From: Kingdonia uniflora
Taxonomy: Eukaryota > Streptophyta > Magnoliopsida > Ranunculales > Circaeasteraceae
Assembly (NCBI GenBank): GCA_014058105.1
Contig: JACGCM010002112.1
Span: 868,001-932,000, forward strand
Length of the DNA: 64,000 nt
Direction of reading: 5' to 3'
Under the pieces are notes generated by a model, which searched no databases, was not told where the DNA came from, and saw only the letters and a list, made by a program, of their open reading frames with translations. Both the position numbers and the translations under genes were made by a program. Shown in pieces: positions 31,697 through 42,699 of this stretch; position 1 is the first letter of the stretch, and every line of letters begins with the position of its first letter.

Positions 31697-32318
31697 TGTA
31701 GGGGCCTACCCCTCGATCTAACCCTAAATCGAGCTGTCTCCAGTTCGAATTACCTCAATGTCAGACCCACGCATTCTATACACGACTTCAACAGTCAGTA
31801 TTGCCATCTACTCCATAAACTGATAAAGAATATGGGTCGAGCTCAAATAGAAAAGCCTGAATAGGTCAAAGATACATGTCTCACATGAATTCAACAGTTA
31901 CTCAGTTAACCGCCACAAACCACATTGTTCGGAGAATGTGCTTCAACACGATGAAGAAGTGTGGAGAAGGCCTATATTATGGAAAAGTTTTAGAAGAGAT
32001 AGGGACCAAAAAAAGACACGAGAAATTACCAAGAAAACTACATTTTCTAGATTCTCTAAAACATCCAAAACTTTTTATTCACAAGATTCAAGTATTTCTA
32101 AGTTGAGAGATCACTTGTAATAAGATATCAGCCTCAAGCAATAAAAGTTACTATTACCAAAATTCTCAAATTGAGGTCGTAGATTTTTACTTATTCAGAG
32201 GCTTTCCACACTAAATCACCTGTATCAACTCTCTTTTTTAAATTAGTTTTTGTCACAGGAACATTGGTGTAAGAGCTAATTCCAAGCCATCTTGAACTTA
32301 CAGAATTAGGCCATTACA
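31697..32318 (+). repeat. 5' LTR of Tat element B
   Basis: 622 bp, TGTA...TACA. Clearly homologous to the reverse complement of 25863-26478 but diverged. The five bases before it are gtatg; with no 3' LTR the duplication cannot be paired. Confidence 0.82.
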
Positions 32319-32384
32319 TTTGGCACCATCTGTGGCCCAACTCGATCTTTCAGTTGTGGTCCAGCTGGATCCGCAGGGTCAGGA

Positions 32385-34050
32385 ATTAGAATCGTACTGA
32401 TTACCCCTTCCAATGACAGAATTGAGAAATCAATCCGCTTGGATTTTGAAGTCTCCAACAATGTCACCAAATACAAAGCTCTCATTCATGGACTCGACCT
32501 CACACTTTAGCTCGGTGTTCTAGAACTCTCATTTTACATAGATTCATTACTCATTGTCCATTATTACTCTGAGCAATACAAGAAGAATGACAAGATGATC
32601 GAATACGCAGCCCTCATTGCAGATAGGATGAGTAAGTTTGTGCAAACAGCTCTCAATTATCTTCCTCGAGGTGAAAACAGATACGCCGATTCATTGGCAT
32701 ATCTAGCTGGGGTCTTGGGAATAGAAGCTCGATATCTCCATATCGAAGTAATTTCAACCCCCAGTATTGATCGTATTTTTATATGTACGATCAACACTAG
32801 GGGCGATAAAGGGGAATACAATGATTGGAAAAAGCTCTTCCTAGACTACCTCGGTATCGACAACTAATGTAATGGACCACTTCCAACAGATCCAAAGGAG
32901 CGCCGACAGGTGATCGATAACTCAAAGCGCTACACAAATTGAAATGGTTCCTTATACCGCCGTTCAGTCATGGGGCCTTACCTCAAGTGCCACTCCAAAA
33001 ATAAAGCGGACGAGATACTCTGTGATTTACATAAAGGGACTTATGGCTCCCATGCCACAGGTCGATCACTCGTAAATAGAACCATTATACAAGGTGTATT
33101 CTGGTCGGGCATGGGCATACAAATAGAAGAGTACTTACGCAAATGTGATACATGTCAATGGCATGGACAAATGATACGTGCCCCAGGGCTTGAACTACAT
33201 GCAAGCAAGGTATTTTGGCCATTCAAAAGATGGGCGCTCGATCTTGTCGGTGAATTTCCTAATTCTTCAGGTAACGCTGATACCTACTCATTGCTACAAA
33301 TTATTTTATAAAATGAGTAGAGGCAGTTCCACTATGTCGAACCAGAGAAGAAGAGGTCATCTATTTTATCTGGGAACACGTCATTACTCAGTTTGGATGC
33401 CCCCACCTAATTCGTATCGATAATGGGCCACAATTTGTTAGAGAAAAAGTCACAGCTTTCTTCAACCAACACAATATCATATACTCACCATTAAATCCCT
33501 ACTACCCTTAAGGTAATGGCCAAGCTGAAATCACCAACAAAACCATCGTGAATGGACTCAAGAAAATGCTTTATTCATAGAAAAAAGGAAACTGGGTTTG
33601 AGAACTTCTTCATGCCTTATGGGCATATCGTACCACTCCAAGTTAATCAACTAGTTGCACACAGTTCCTCCTTGCCTATGGGACTGAAATCGTCATTCCC
33701 TAAGAATACCTTCATCCAGTCAAAAATTATGAGCTAACTGACGAAGAAAATGAATTCGAATTGGCCTGCAACCTCAATTGGATCGATGAGACTAGGGAAC
33801 TCGCTATCGCTAACCTAGGTCGATATCACCATATGCTGACCAGTTCGTACAACAAATGAGTCAGAAGCCGTACCTTCCAAATCGGCGATATCGCCCTCAG
33901 AGAAATCCCTCAACACAGAAAAGAGCCTCATGCTGGGAAACTAGCAAAAAATTGGGAGGGTCCATTCCTTATCACAGATCTTTCAGACCTGTGATCATAT
34001 TACCTCATGATAAAAGAAGAAGCTTACATCTTAAATCCCTGAAACACTAG
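32385..34050 (+). pseudogene. Tat B RNase H and integrase, broken
   Basis: Archaeal-type RNase H remnants (NNVTKYKALIHGLDL, YYSEQYKKNDKMIEYAA, ENRYADSLAYLAGVLG) are followed by the integrase zinc domain (HKGTYGSHATGRSL with CDTCQWHG, 32970-33175), the core start (PFKRWALDLVGEFPN), then shifted-frame pieces. The C-terminal part lies at 33740-34050 (EIPQHRKEP, DKRRSLHLKSLKH). Several stops and frameshifts. The same region in element A lies at 36376-38060. Confidence 0.8.
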
Positions 34051-34219
34051 GCGACTGAAATGGTACTATCGTTAATTCTTTTACTACTCTATTTTAATTT
34101 CTCACTTTTTCATTTTAAAAGTGAGATTTCCATCTCCATCCAATATATATCCTTTTCTAATCAATAAAAACTTCCAAGTTTTTTTTTCTCCTATACATCT
34201 TTCTACTTCGTAGACAATA

Positions 34220-34975
34220 TATAGATTAAAGCATCGGTAATACTAGCTTTTTATCGAGGAGCTCTACCAGACATAAGATAAAATAAAGGTAAAACTAGCT
34301 TTCATCTCACTCAATATGGCTGCGACATCATACTAGTTAAAGAAAGGATAATATTTGATTTGGCTGACTCTACTAAATTTTTGAGATTAAAACAATGGTA
34401 ATACTAGTTTTCAATCGAGGAGCTCTACCAGACATAAGATAAAGTAAAGGTAAAACTAGCTTTCATCTTACTCAATATGGCTGTGACATTATACCAGTTA
34501 AATCAAGGATAACACTTAATTTGACTGACTTTACTAAATTTCCGAGATTAAAACAAAGGTAATACAAGTTTTCATTCGATGAGCTCTACCAGATATAAGA
34601 TAAAGCAAAAAGATAAAACTAGCTTTCATCTCACTCAATATGGCAGCGACATCATACCAGTTAAAGCAAGGATAACACTTGATTTGACTGACTCTACTAA
34701 ATTTTTGAGATTATAACAAAGGTAATACTACTTTTCAATCGAAGAGCTCTACCAGACATAAGATAGAGCAAAAGTAAAATTAGCTTTCATCTTACTCAAT
34801 ATAGCTACGGCATTATACCAGTTAAATTAATGATAACACTTGATTTGACGGACTCAACTAAATTTCTGAGATTAAAACAAAGGTAATAATAGCTTTCAAT
34901 CGAGGAGCTCTACCAAACATAAGATAAAACAAATGTAAAACTAGCTTTCATCTCTAAATATGTCTGCGACAAATG
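34220..34975 (+). repeat. tandem array, five ~161-bp units (3' UTR of Tat B)
   Basis: The core gagctctaccaga recurs at 34259, 34420, 34581, 34744 and 34905, giving spacings of 161, 161, 163 and 161. Each unit also contains aagataaa.caaaggtaaaactagctttcat and a gcgacat segment. The reverse-complement array of element A is at 35775-36215. 3' UTR tandem repeats are common in Tat elements and can seed satellites. Confidence 0.88.
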
Positions 34976-34984
34976 TTTTTTTCA

Positions 34985-35105
34985 TGATACATATACAACA
35001 ACTTCAATGGATTCTTTTCTATTGTGGGAAGGTCAGCCACGCTTTCCCCCACTACAGGAGTACGATCAGCCATAAATTCTCTAGCTCGAACAGTTAAGGG
35101 AGTAC
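34985..35105 (-). pseudogene. C-terminal fragment of Tat B antisense ORF
   Basis: Minus-strand frame with RAREFMADRTPVVGESV and LPTIEKNPLK, matching the C-terminal part of A's antisense ORF (RAREFMADCPPVVEESM at about 35670-35720). Shows that the antisense ORF is a fixed part of this element family. Truncated at about 35105. Confidence 0.65.
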
Positions 35106-35124
35106 CAAAGTAAGTTGGACGCTA

Positions 35125-35745
35125 CTCTTTCCAGGGAATAAGAGTTAGAGCGGGTTATCAGGGGTAAGGAGATTTTGATAAAAAAAAGAAAGATGAGTTA
35201 TTAAAGAAATTTCCTGCTGGGGAAGATTTAAACAGGGAGCTTGAGGAACTTTGTGCCCAAGTGGCGGATTTGAGGGCGATGAACTAGGCAGAATCAGCTA
35301 AAGCTGCTGAGAAGGTTAGGGAGAACATCAAATTCATTTCTAGCATAGATAGTCAAATGAAATGGCAAGAAGCACAGTATAATAGGCTAAAAGAACGCCT
35401 AAAAATGGGAAGAGAGAATTTCTCTAGGATGATTATGCCATAGGCTCTGAACTCAGAGATGTTAATGGCAGTGATTGCCTATTTTGTTGAGGAAATTAGA
35501 AGGCTCGAGTTAGATATGTATACCTTACACGACTGTTTATCAGGTAGAGGATGCATTTGTAGAGCTAAAGTAGATCGAGCAAACTGTATGAATTCCATAA
35601 AAACGGAGTTAGGTCCTTAACCTATTTAATTAGTAGAATAGGACAGGGCCACTGTAGCTGCTCGAGCTCGAGAGTTTATGGCTGATTGTCCTCCTGTTGT
35701 AGAGGAAAGCATGGCTAACCTCCCAACAACATAAAAGAATTCTCT
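35125..35745 (+). pseudogene. Tat A antisense ORF, C-terminal coiled-coil part
   Basis: Continuation of the ORF seen at 29483-31400 after the element B insertion. Long heptad-like helical stretches (KKKKDELLKKFPAGEDLNRE, LEELCAQVADLRAMN, QEAQYNRLKERLKMGREN) lead to a C-terminal domain with VEEIRRLELDMYTLHDCLSG and RAREFMADCPPVVEESM. Stops at 35288-35290, near 35442 and two near 35619-35635. The middle of the coiled coil is missing, probably deleted with the end of element B. Confidence 0.65.
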
Positions 35746-35774
35746 ATAGTTACTATAAATATGACCTGAAAAAG

Positions 35775-36215
35775 TATCTGTCGTAGACATATTGTGAGAT
35801 AAAAGCTAGTTTTACCTACACTTTATCTTATGTCTGGTAGAGTTCTTTGATTGAAAACTAGTATTACTTTCATTTTAATCGTAGAGTAGTAATGTCGCAG
35901 CCATATTGAGTAAGATAAAAACTAGTTTTACCTTTGCTTTATCATATGTCTGGTAGTGCTTCTCGATTGAAAACTAGTATTATCTTTGTTTTAATCTCAG
36001 AATATAATGCTGCAGCCATATTAAGTGAGATGAAAGCTAGTTTTACCTTTGCTTTATCTTATGTCTGGTAGAGTTCCTCGATTGAAAACTTGTATTACCT
36101 TTGTTTTAATCTCGGAGTATGTTTAAAGTTGATCAAAACGAGTGTTATCCTTGCTTTAATCGGAATAGAGGTCGATTGAAAGTTAGTATTACCTTTGTTA
36201 TAATCTATGTATTGT
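35775..36215 (-). repeat. tandem array in 3' UTR of Tat A (inverse of the B array)
   Basis: Three to four degraded units of the same ~161-bp repeat in reverse orientation (ctagttttacctttgctttatc and gaaaactagtattacc occur repeatedly). It lies between the pol end of A and its antisense ORF, the matching place to the B array. Confidence 0.85.
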
Positions 36216-36375
36216 CTACGTAAGTAGAGAGTTGTGTGGAAAAAAACAAGGAAGTTTTCATTGAATAAAAAAAGATATACATTGGATGAAGATGAAAATT
36301 TTACTTTTGGAATGGAAAAAGCGAGATTTCGAAATAGAGTAGTGAGGGACTTAACGACAGTAGCATTTCAATCGC

Positions 36376-37480
36376 CTAGTGTTCCAAGGATTTGAGATGT
36401 GAACTCCCTCTTCTGTCATGATGTAATATGATCCCTGGGCCTGTGAAACTAGTGATAAGGAATGGACCCTCCCAGTTTTCTGCTAGTTTCTCAGCATGTG
36501 GTTCTTTTCTGTGTTGAGGGATTTCTCTGAGGACGAGATCGTCAATTTGGAAAATGCGACTTCTGATTCGTTTGTTATACGAACTGGCCAACATATGGTA
36601 ATATTGACCTAGGTTAGCAATAGCGCGTTCCCTGGTCTCATCGATCCAATTGAGGTTACAGACCAATTCAAACTCATTTTCTTCGATAGTTAGCACGTTA
36701 ACTTTGACTGGATGATGGTATTCAAATGGAATAACGGCTTTGGTTCCATAGACAAGGAGGAATGGAGTACAGTCGGTTGATTATGAGGAGTGGTGCGATA
36801 TGCCCATAAGACGTGAAGAAGTTCTCGGCCCAGTTCCATTTTTTCTGTGAGTGAAGCCTTTTCTTGAGTCTATCCACGATGGTCTTGTTAGTGATTTCGG
36901 ATTGGCCATTACCTTGAGGGTAATAAGGGTTGGATGATGAGTGGATGATATTGTGTTTATTGAGGAAGGCTACGACCTTTTCTCCAACGAATTGTAGCCC
37001 ATTATCGATACGAATTAGGTGGGGGCATCCAAACTGAGTAATGATGTGTTCCCAGATAAAAGATATGACCTCTTATTTTTTGGTTTGATAGAGTCGAACT
37101 GCCTCTACCCATTTTATAAAATAATCTGCAGCTATAAGTTGGTATCGGCGGTTACCTAGAGAATTAGGAAATTCACTGACAAGGTCGATTGCCCATCTTT
37201 TGAATAGCCAAAATACCTTGCTTGCATGTAGTTTGAGCGCAAGGGAGTGTATATCATTTGTCCATGCCGTTAACATGTATCCAATTTGTGTGAGTACTCT
37301 TTTTCTTGCTTGTGCATGCCCGGCAAGAATACTTCTTGAGTAATGGCTCTGTTTGCGAGTGATCGACTTGCGGCGTGAGAGTCATAATGCCCTTCATATA
37401 AATCGTAGAGCATCTCGCCCGCTTTCTTTCTGAAGAGGTACTTTAGGTAAGACGCCGTGACTGAATGGCGATATAAATTG
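36376..37480 (-). pseudogene. Tat A integrase, broken
   Basis: The C-terminal frame 36696-36376 has the NLNWIDETRERAIANLGQYY and LVLREIPQHRKEP blocks typical of gypsy integrase C termini, ending GSSHLKSLEH. 37276-37073 gives the core start (FKRWAIDLVSEFPNSLG). 37440-37280 gives a degraded zinc domain. Stops and shifts separate the pieces. Confidence 0.8.
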
Positions 37481-37551
37481 TCATTTTAATTTGTGTAGCG
37501 CTTTGATTTGTTGATCAGTTGCCGACGATCCTTTAGATCTGCTGGAATGGG

Positions 37552-38060
37552 TTATTTATATTTGTTATCAATACCAAGGTAGGCAAGGAAGAGCTTTCGC
37601 CAATCGTTGTCTTTCCCTTTATAACCCTCAGTGCTGATTGTGTATCCAGAAATGCGATCATTGTTGGGGGTTGAAATTACTTTGATTTGGAGATATCGAG
37701 CTTCTATTTCCAAGACCCCGGCTAGATATGCCAAGGAATCGGCGTGTCTGTTTTTAGCTCGAGGAAGATAATAGAAAGTTGCTTGCACGAACTTACTCAT
37801 CCTATCTGTAACGAAGGTTGCATATTCGATCATCTTGCCGTTCTTCTTATATTGCTCAGAGTAATGGTGGACGATGAGTACTGAATCTGTGTAAACTAAA
37901 AATTCTAGGACACCGAGCTCAAGTGCGTGGTCGAGTCCATGAATGAGATCTTCATATTCAGTGACATTGTTGGCGGTTTCAAAATCTAACCAGATTGATT
38001 TCTTAATTCTGTCGTTGGAAAGGGTAATCAATACGATTCCAATTCCTGACCCTGCGAGTC
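37552..38060 (-). pseudogene. Tat A second (archaeal-type) RNase H
   Basis: Frame of 159 codons: ANNVTEYEDLIHGLDHALEL, LVYTDSVLIVHHYSEQY, and LPRAKNRHADSLAYLAGVL near the end. The E-Y-E, YTDS and ADSLA motifs match the extra RNase H domain found in Tat elements. Confidence 0.8.
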
Positions 38061-38393
38061 CTGCTGAACCATCGATAAGAAGTCTCTAGCCTTTTCTTAT
38101 AATCTATTCAGCCCGCTCGTCAAATACTTTGCGGGTAGATCTTCTGTAATTTCTTTTGTAAGGTCAGGATCGTGCTCCTCCCACTCGGGATCTTCCACAG
38201 GAAAATCCATGAGAAAATCAACAACGACCTGACCTTTTTCAAAATAACGTTATTCAAACTTGATATCATGTTCTTACAAACTGACTGACCATTGTTGTAC
38301 TCTCCTTAAATTTTCTTTCTTTAACAGAACCTCCTGGAGTGGATAGTTCGTCATGGCTTTAACTGAATAAGCTTGGAAGTAGTACTTCAGTTT

Positions 38394-39560
38394 CTATGAA
38401 GTATAAATAAGAGTTAAAAGAAGTCTCCCAATTTTTAAATACCTCATTTCCGTTGAAGTGAGTATTTTACTAATGAAGTAGACTAGCTTCTCAATTTTCC
38501 CTTTAAGTTGAATAAGAATTGAACTGATTAAAGTATCTATAACTGCTAGGTAGATGATCAGTTCCTCATTATCTATTGGGGTGCTCATTATGGGAGACTT
38601 TCCCAAATAGGTTTTGAGATCCTGAAATGTTTCTTCGCATTCTGATGTCCATTGGACCACTGCATCAGGCTGAACTTTTCCTCATTTGGTACAACCGCAG
38701 AGTAGTAGGAATAGCCAACGATAGTGGTCTAAATATTTTAAAATTAATTGGCTGATAGCAACAATATTGCCGATATGTTTTTGTACGTCTTTCATCTTAT
38801 TTGGAGATGGTATATTGTGGAGAACCCGAATTTGATTTAGATTGGCCTCAATCCCTTTCTTGCTGATGAGATGGCTGAGAAATCTACCTGAATGTACTTC
38901 AATATAACATTTATCGGGATTAAGATGCATCATGTAAGATCGAAGAATGTTGAATGTTCTGTTGAGATCTGTAATGTGGTTGGCTGACTGCATGCTCTTA
39001 CACAAAAGATTGTAAATGTAGACTTCCATGACTTTCCCAAGATGTGCTTTAAACATAGTAGTCATCAACCGTTGATAAGTTGCGCCTGTGTTTTTGAGCC
39101 CGAAGGGCATGACTTTGTAGCAGTGAAGTCCTCTTTTAGTAATGAAAGTGGTATTGTCTTAATCTTCTTCCAAGAGTAGAATTTTATTGTACCCAAAAGA
39201 AACGTCCATCATAGATAGGAGTTCATGACCTATAGTGGAATCAAAGATTTAATGGATGTTGGGGAGAGGGAATCTATCTTTTGGTATGTATTTGTTTAGA
39301 TCTGTGAATTCTACACAAATTTGGACTTTTATATTCTTCTTTGAGATAACGACGATGTTGGATATCCAATCTGGATATTTGACTTCTCGAATGAATCCCA
39401 CTTTGATCAATTTCACAATCTCCATGTTAACTTCATCTCGAAGTCGAGGTGATAGTCGTCGCTATTTTTGTTTGACCGCCGTGACATTAATCTTAATAGC
39501 CAATTTGTGACACGCCTTGGCTGGATCGACCCCAGGTATCTCTTTGAAACTCTACGCAAA
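38394..39560 (-). pseudogene. Tat A reverse transcriptase and first RNase H, broken
   Basis: RT fingers and palm appear from about 39560 to 38690. A degraded DLNKYIPKD-type segment is followed by MPFGLKNTGATYQRLM (39110 on). The active site reads VYIYNLLCKS where V-Y-I-D-D is expected, so both catalytic Asp are lost. LSHLISKKGIEAN follows. 38660-38394 (WTSECEETFQDLKTYL, VYFISKILTSTEMRY) is the first, tether-type RNase H. Stops separate the frames. Confidence 0.82.
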
Positions 39561-39569
39561 TACGTCTCA

Positions 39570-40260
39570 ATTTAGTCAAAAGAACTGAATGAGAGTATCC
39601 TTATTGTGCTGGATTAGCTTGGTCCCGACGAAAGTACCACTACTAGGTCCATCAATGTTGACGTATTTTGTAGGCTCTTTTGTTGAAGGCTGATCATCAA
39701 GGTTATCAGCTTTCTATAATTACTATGTAACATATATGTCTGAGGTATCTTGAATTGCTGAGACGGTGTTTTCGGAAGCTCGAGAAAGCTTTTGACTTCC
39801 CTTGATTTCATAGATATCATCATTGTGTTTGAAGCGGAGTGTTTGATGATAGGTGGAAGCGATTGCTTCCATGTTGTGAATTTAGCAGTAGCCCATAATC
39901 CTGAGATAATGAGATTTGGCATTGATTACATAGAAGATGACGTCGATGGTAGTTGGTCTTGTGGTAATAGGTAAGATGATCTTGCCTACTTACTTATCTT
40001 TATAACCATTAAATCCACTGATATCGGTGTCGCTTGGAATAACTTGATCAGCCAATCTCATTTGGTTGATAGTGCTCCGAGAAATAATCTCAATACCACT
40101 TCTAGTATCAATCATCATTGTGTGCATGACAAACTTCTTTATTTTGGGCATTATGACTAATGCATCATGATATAGAAATTTGACGTGACTAATATTACAA
40201 TCTTTGAATGAGATCCCAAGCCGACAATTGCTCGACTAGGCAGAAGCTTGGCTTATTTGT
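39570..40260 (-). pseudogene. Tat A protease region, broken
   Basis: The minus strand reads KFVMHTMMIDTRSGIEIISR near 40140-40090. This matches the pepsin-type protease start of Tat pol, with D-T-R-S in place of D-T-G-S, so the active-site glycine is lost. A 102-codon frame at 39922-39614 overlaps but lies in a different frame from the expected protein. Confidence 0.65.
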
Positions 40261-40479
40261 CTTGAGGTGTGAGATCGCAGCATTCTGACAGTCTCATGCT
40301 CTTGATTCAGCAAGAGTTTGTGATTTGATGGATTTTGATCATGTTGCTGTAGTGCATATGGTAGAGATGCTTCTCCTCAGCTTGATCTTTGACCTGGATG
40401 ACTTCCAGCTACTTCTTATAGCTGCCATCTTTGTATGATTCCAGGTTGATAATGTATTCAAACATTCGTTCCTCCTTGA

Positions 40480-41416
40480 AAATGAATTATAGCAACCTCT
40501 GTAAAGCATAACAGTTGTCAGTAGAATGATGGTTTACCTCGTGATGCATGCAGTACGGGCGGTTCTCAATTGGTTCCAATGATTGAGATAGACGGTATAG
40601 GTTATCCTTAGAGAGGATTGGAAAAATTGAAGAGATTCGAACATTCATCCTTGAGAGGACCTGTATGGGTAGTGAACCGCCTATCCGAGGGTTACCAGTG
40701 TTTCCCTTGGAGTGTTTTTGATCACCCTGATCCTCCTTTGGTTTAGCGCTTAAATCTGTGGATAGACCTTTCGTGGTTAAGATGGATTTAGTAGATTTAT
40801 GCTTTTCGGAAATCATCCTTTCCAGGTTGACGTAACTATTGAACTTGGTGATCATATCTTCCAAGGTCACAGGTTTATTGAGGTAGAAGTGTTCTTTGGC
40901 CTTGCAGTCGAGTTAGAGCGCGTTGGTAAAAGCAATAATAACTATTTTCTGTTCAAGGTTATCTATTTTACGCGCGAGCTTCAAAAAATTCTTTACAAAA
41001 GCCTCGAGCTTCTCTCTGTATATCTGTTTAAGACTGATAAGAAAATATAAATTCTCCTCTTTGTCTCTATTGTGAGCATACGTCTTGGTGAATTATTTCT
41101 ACAACTGGTCGAATGTGTGTATGGAGTCTTCAGGTAAATAGTGAAACCACCAGAGCAGTTCTTTCAATAGACTTATTGCGAACAAACGGCAGAGGATATG
41201 GTTGAGGTTGGAATACAACCCCAATGAATCACGACACTGTTGAATGTGCTCATTTGGATCGGTGGCCTTGTATTTGTGAATTTTTGGAAAATGGAAACCT
41301 TTCGGTATTTTTTTATCGAATAGTTCTTTCGTAATTGGACTCCCTTGTAACTTGGTAAGGTCATCTGTAGTGCCCAGAACTTGTGCTTCGATTAACTCCT
41401 TGATACGTTGATCCAT
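40480..41416 (-). pseudogene. Tat A gag, broken
   Basis: The N-terminal capsid-type part at 41416-41099 has DPNEHIQQCRDSLGLYSN and AISLLKELLWWFHYLPEDSI, with the usual W-W-F motif. The C-terminal part at 40870-40487 contains the unusual zinc-binding-like motif of Tat gag (YCMHHEVNHHSTDNCYAL). Multiple stops lie between. Confidence 0.8.
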
Positions 41417-42076
41417 ATGCTCTTATGTAACATATTGACATGTCGGCTGAGTGGCTTGACGAGGAGGTTGAAGATTATGAGTACTGGTACCTTCACTCAA
41501 ACGATCACATACAGGAACTCGAGGTTGAGGTCACTGTTCTTCCTCCTGACGTTTGGACAATCAGTGACCTCGGCTAATTTCAGACTAAACTTCACCACCT
41601 AAATGAATTGACGGCTGAGGTTCGTGCTGATTATTTCTAGAAATAACTTTGTTTGTGGCTCCTCAAGGTCCTAACCTTTCCCGCGCAGAAACCCAAGAAG
41701 TTTCTGGGAATTGATCGCGATCCCTTATTGAAGGAGCATGCTGAGTGTTTTGCAGAGATTTTAAGGTAGCTTGTATGGTTGTCATTTAGTTTTTGTATCA
41801 TTTGAACGCTGTCAATTGTGCTTGTCGCTCGGCTTCAAGCTCCTTTTCATGGAGCTCTCGGTTAAGAGTGAATTGACGTTCGAGCTTACTACGCTTCTCT
41901 ATTTCGACGTTGAGATTCGCCCATAGCTCTGTAAGTTGTTCCGGCTCAATTAAAAAGATCGAGCTGGATTCTGGTTGTTGGTCGTCTGGAAGTGACCATG
42001 ATTAAAATTTGTAGTTGAACAAATGTATGCGTTAGGATATCGTGGAAATGTCTTCTTTTCTACAGACGGCGCTAAA
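41417..42076. other. Tat A 5' leader
   Basis: Region between gag start and 5' LTR. It appears to encode a degraded helical N-terminal extension on the minus strand near 41800-41950 (an E/K/R/L-rich repeat). No intact frame. Confidence 0.4.
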
Positions 42077-42694
42077 TATAATAGCCTAATTCTGTATGCT
42101 TGAGATGGCTTGGAATTAGCTCTTACACTAATGTTCCTGTGATAAAAACTAACATAAAATAAAAAATGACACAGGTGATTTAGCGTGAAAAGCCTCTGAA
42201 TAGGTAAAAAACCATGACCTCGAGTTGAGGGTATTTGCAATAGTAATTTTTATTGCTTGAGGCTATTATCTTATTACAAGTGATCTCTCGACTTAAAAAT
42301 AATTGATCTTGTAAATAAGAAGTTTTGATGTTTTGAGAATCTAAAAAATGTAGTTTTCTTGGTGATTTCTCATATGTTTTTTTGGTCCTTGTCTATTATA
42401 GAACTTTTTCTTTATATAGGCATTCTCTACAGTTTTTCATCGTACGGAAGCACGTTCTCTGAACAATGTGGTTAGTGGCGGTTGACCGAGTAACTGTTGA
42501 GTTTATGAGAGATAGGTGTCTTTAACTTTTTTATATTTTTTTTGTTTGAGCTCAACCCACGCTCTTCATCAGTTCATGGGGTAGGTGTCAATACTGACTG
42601 TTGATGTCACGTGTAGAATGTGTAAGTTTGACCTGGAGGTATTTAGAACTGGAATTAGCTCAAATTGGGTTAGATCAAGGGATAGGTCCCTACA
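42077..42694 (-). repeat. 5' LTR of Tat element A
   Basis: 618 bp, same family as 25863-26478. The inner terminal TGTA is changed to TATA. Next to it inside, the minus strand reads tttagcgccgtctgtag, equivalent to the TTTGGCRCCRTCTGTGG motif that follows LTRs in many plant gypsy elements and probably includes the PBS. Confidence 0.9.
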
Positions 42695-42699
42695 GCGGT

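Larger units (their letters stand above)
31697..35105 (+). mobile_element. Tat element B, nested in A, plus orientation, internally and 3'-deleted
   Basis: Starts with a 622-bp LTR (31697-32318) of the same family as A's LTRs, then the TTTGGCACCATCTGTGG motif. It passes within about 60 bp directly into RNase H and integrase; gag, protease and RT are missing. Then come its own 3' UTR tandem repeats (34220-34975) and, on the minus strand, the last part of its own antisense ORF (34985-35105, with RAREFMADRTPVV). It breaks off there with no 3' LTR. The target is the antisense ORF of element A, whose C-terminal part resumes near 35125. Confidence 0.8.
25863..42694 (-). mobile_element. Tat-lineage Ty3/gypsy element A (16.8 kb, includes nested element B)
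   Basis: Bounded by LTRs 25863-26478 (3') and 42077-42694 (5'), with TGTA...TACA ends and a perfect 5-bp duplication gcggt. The minus-strand order is 5' LTR, PBS region, gag, protease, RT, degenerate RNase H, second (archaeal-type) RNase H, integrase, 3' UTR tandem repeats, antisense accessory ORF, polypurine tract (minus gagggggcgat), 3' LTR. A dual RNase H and an extra antisense ORF before the 3' LTR are marks of the Tat lineage. By hand count about 30 differences lie in the first ~260 aligned LTR bases, so the insertion is old. Catalytic motifs are lost. Confidence 0.88.

Noticed and set aside
34220..36215. CRISPR-like array or satellite in its own right
   Set aside because: Units are ~161 bp with no conserved-repeat/variable-spacer pattern, and both arrays sit in the 3' UTR position of Tat elements.
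36900..42000. Plus-strand frames at 39256, 39792, 40799, 41408
   Set aside because: Shadows of Tat A pol and gag, which read on the minus strand with recognisable domains.
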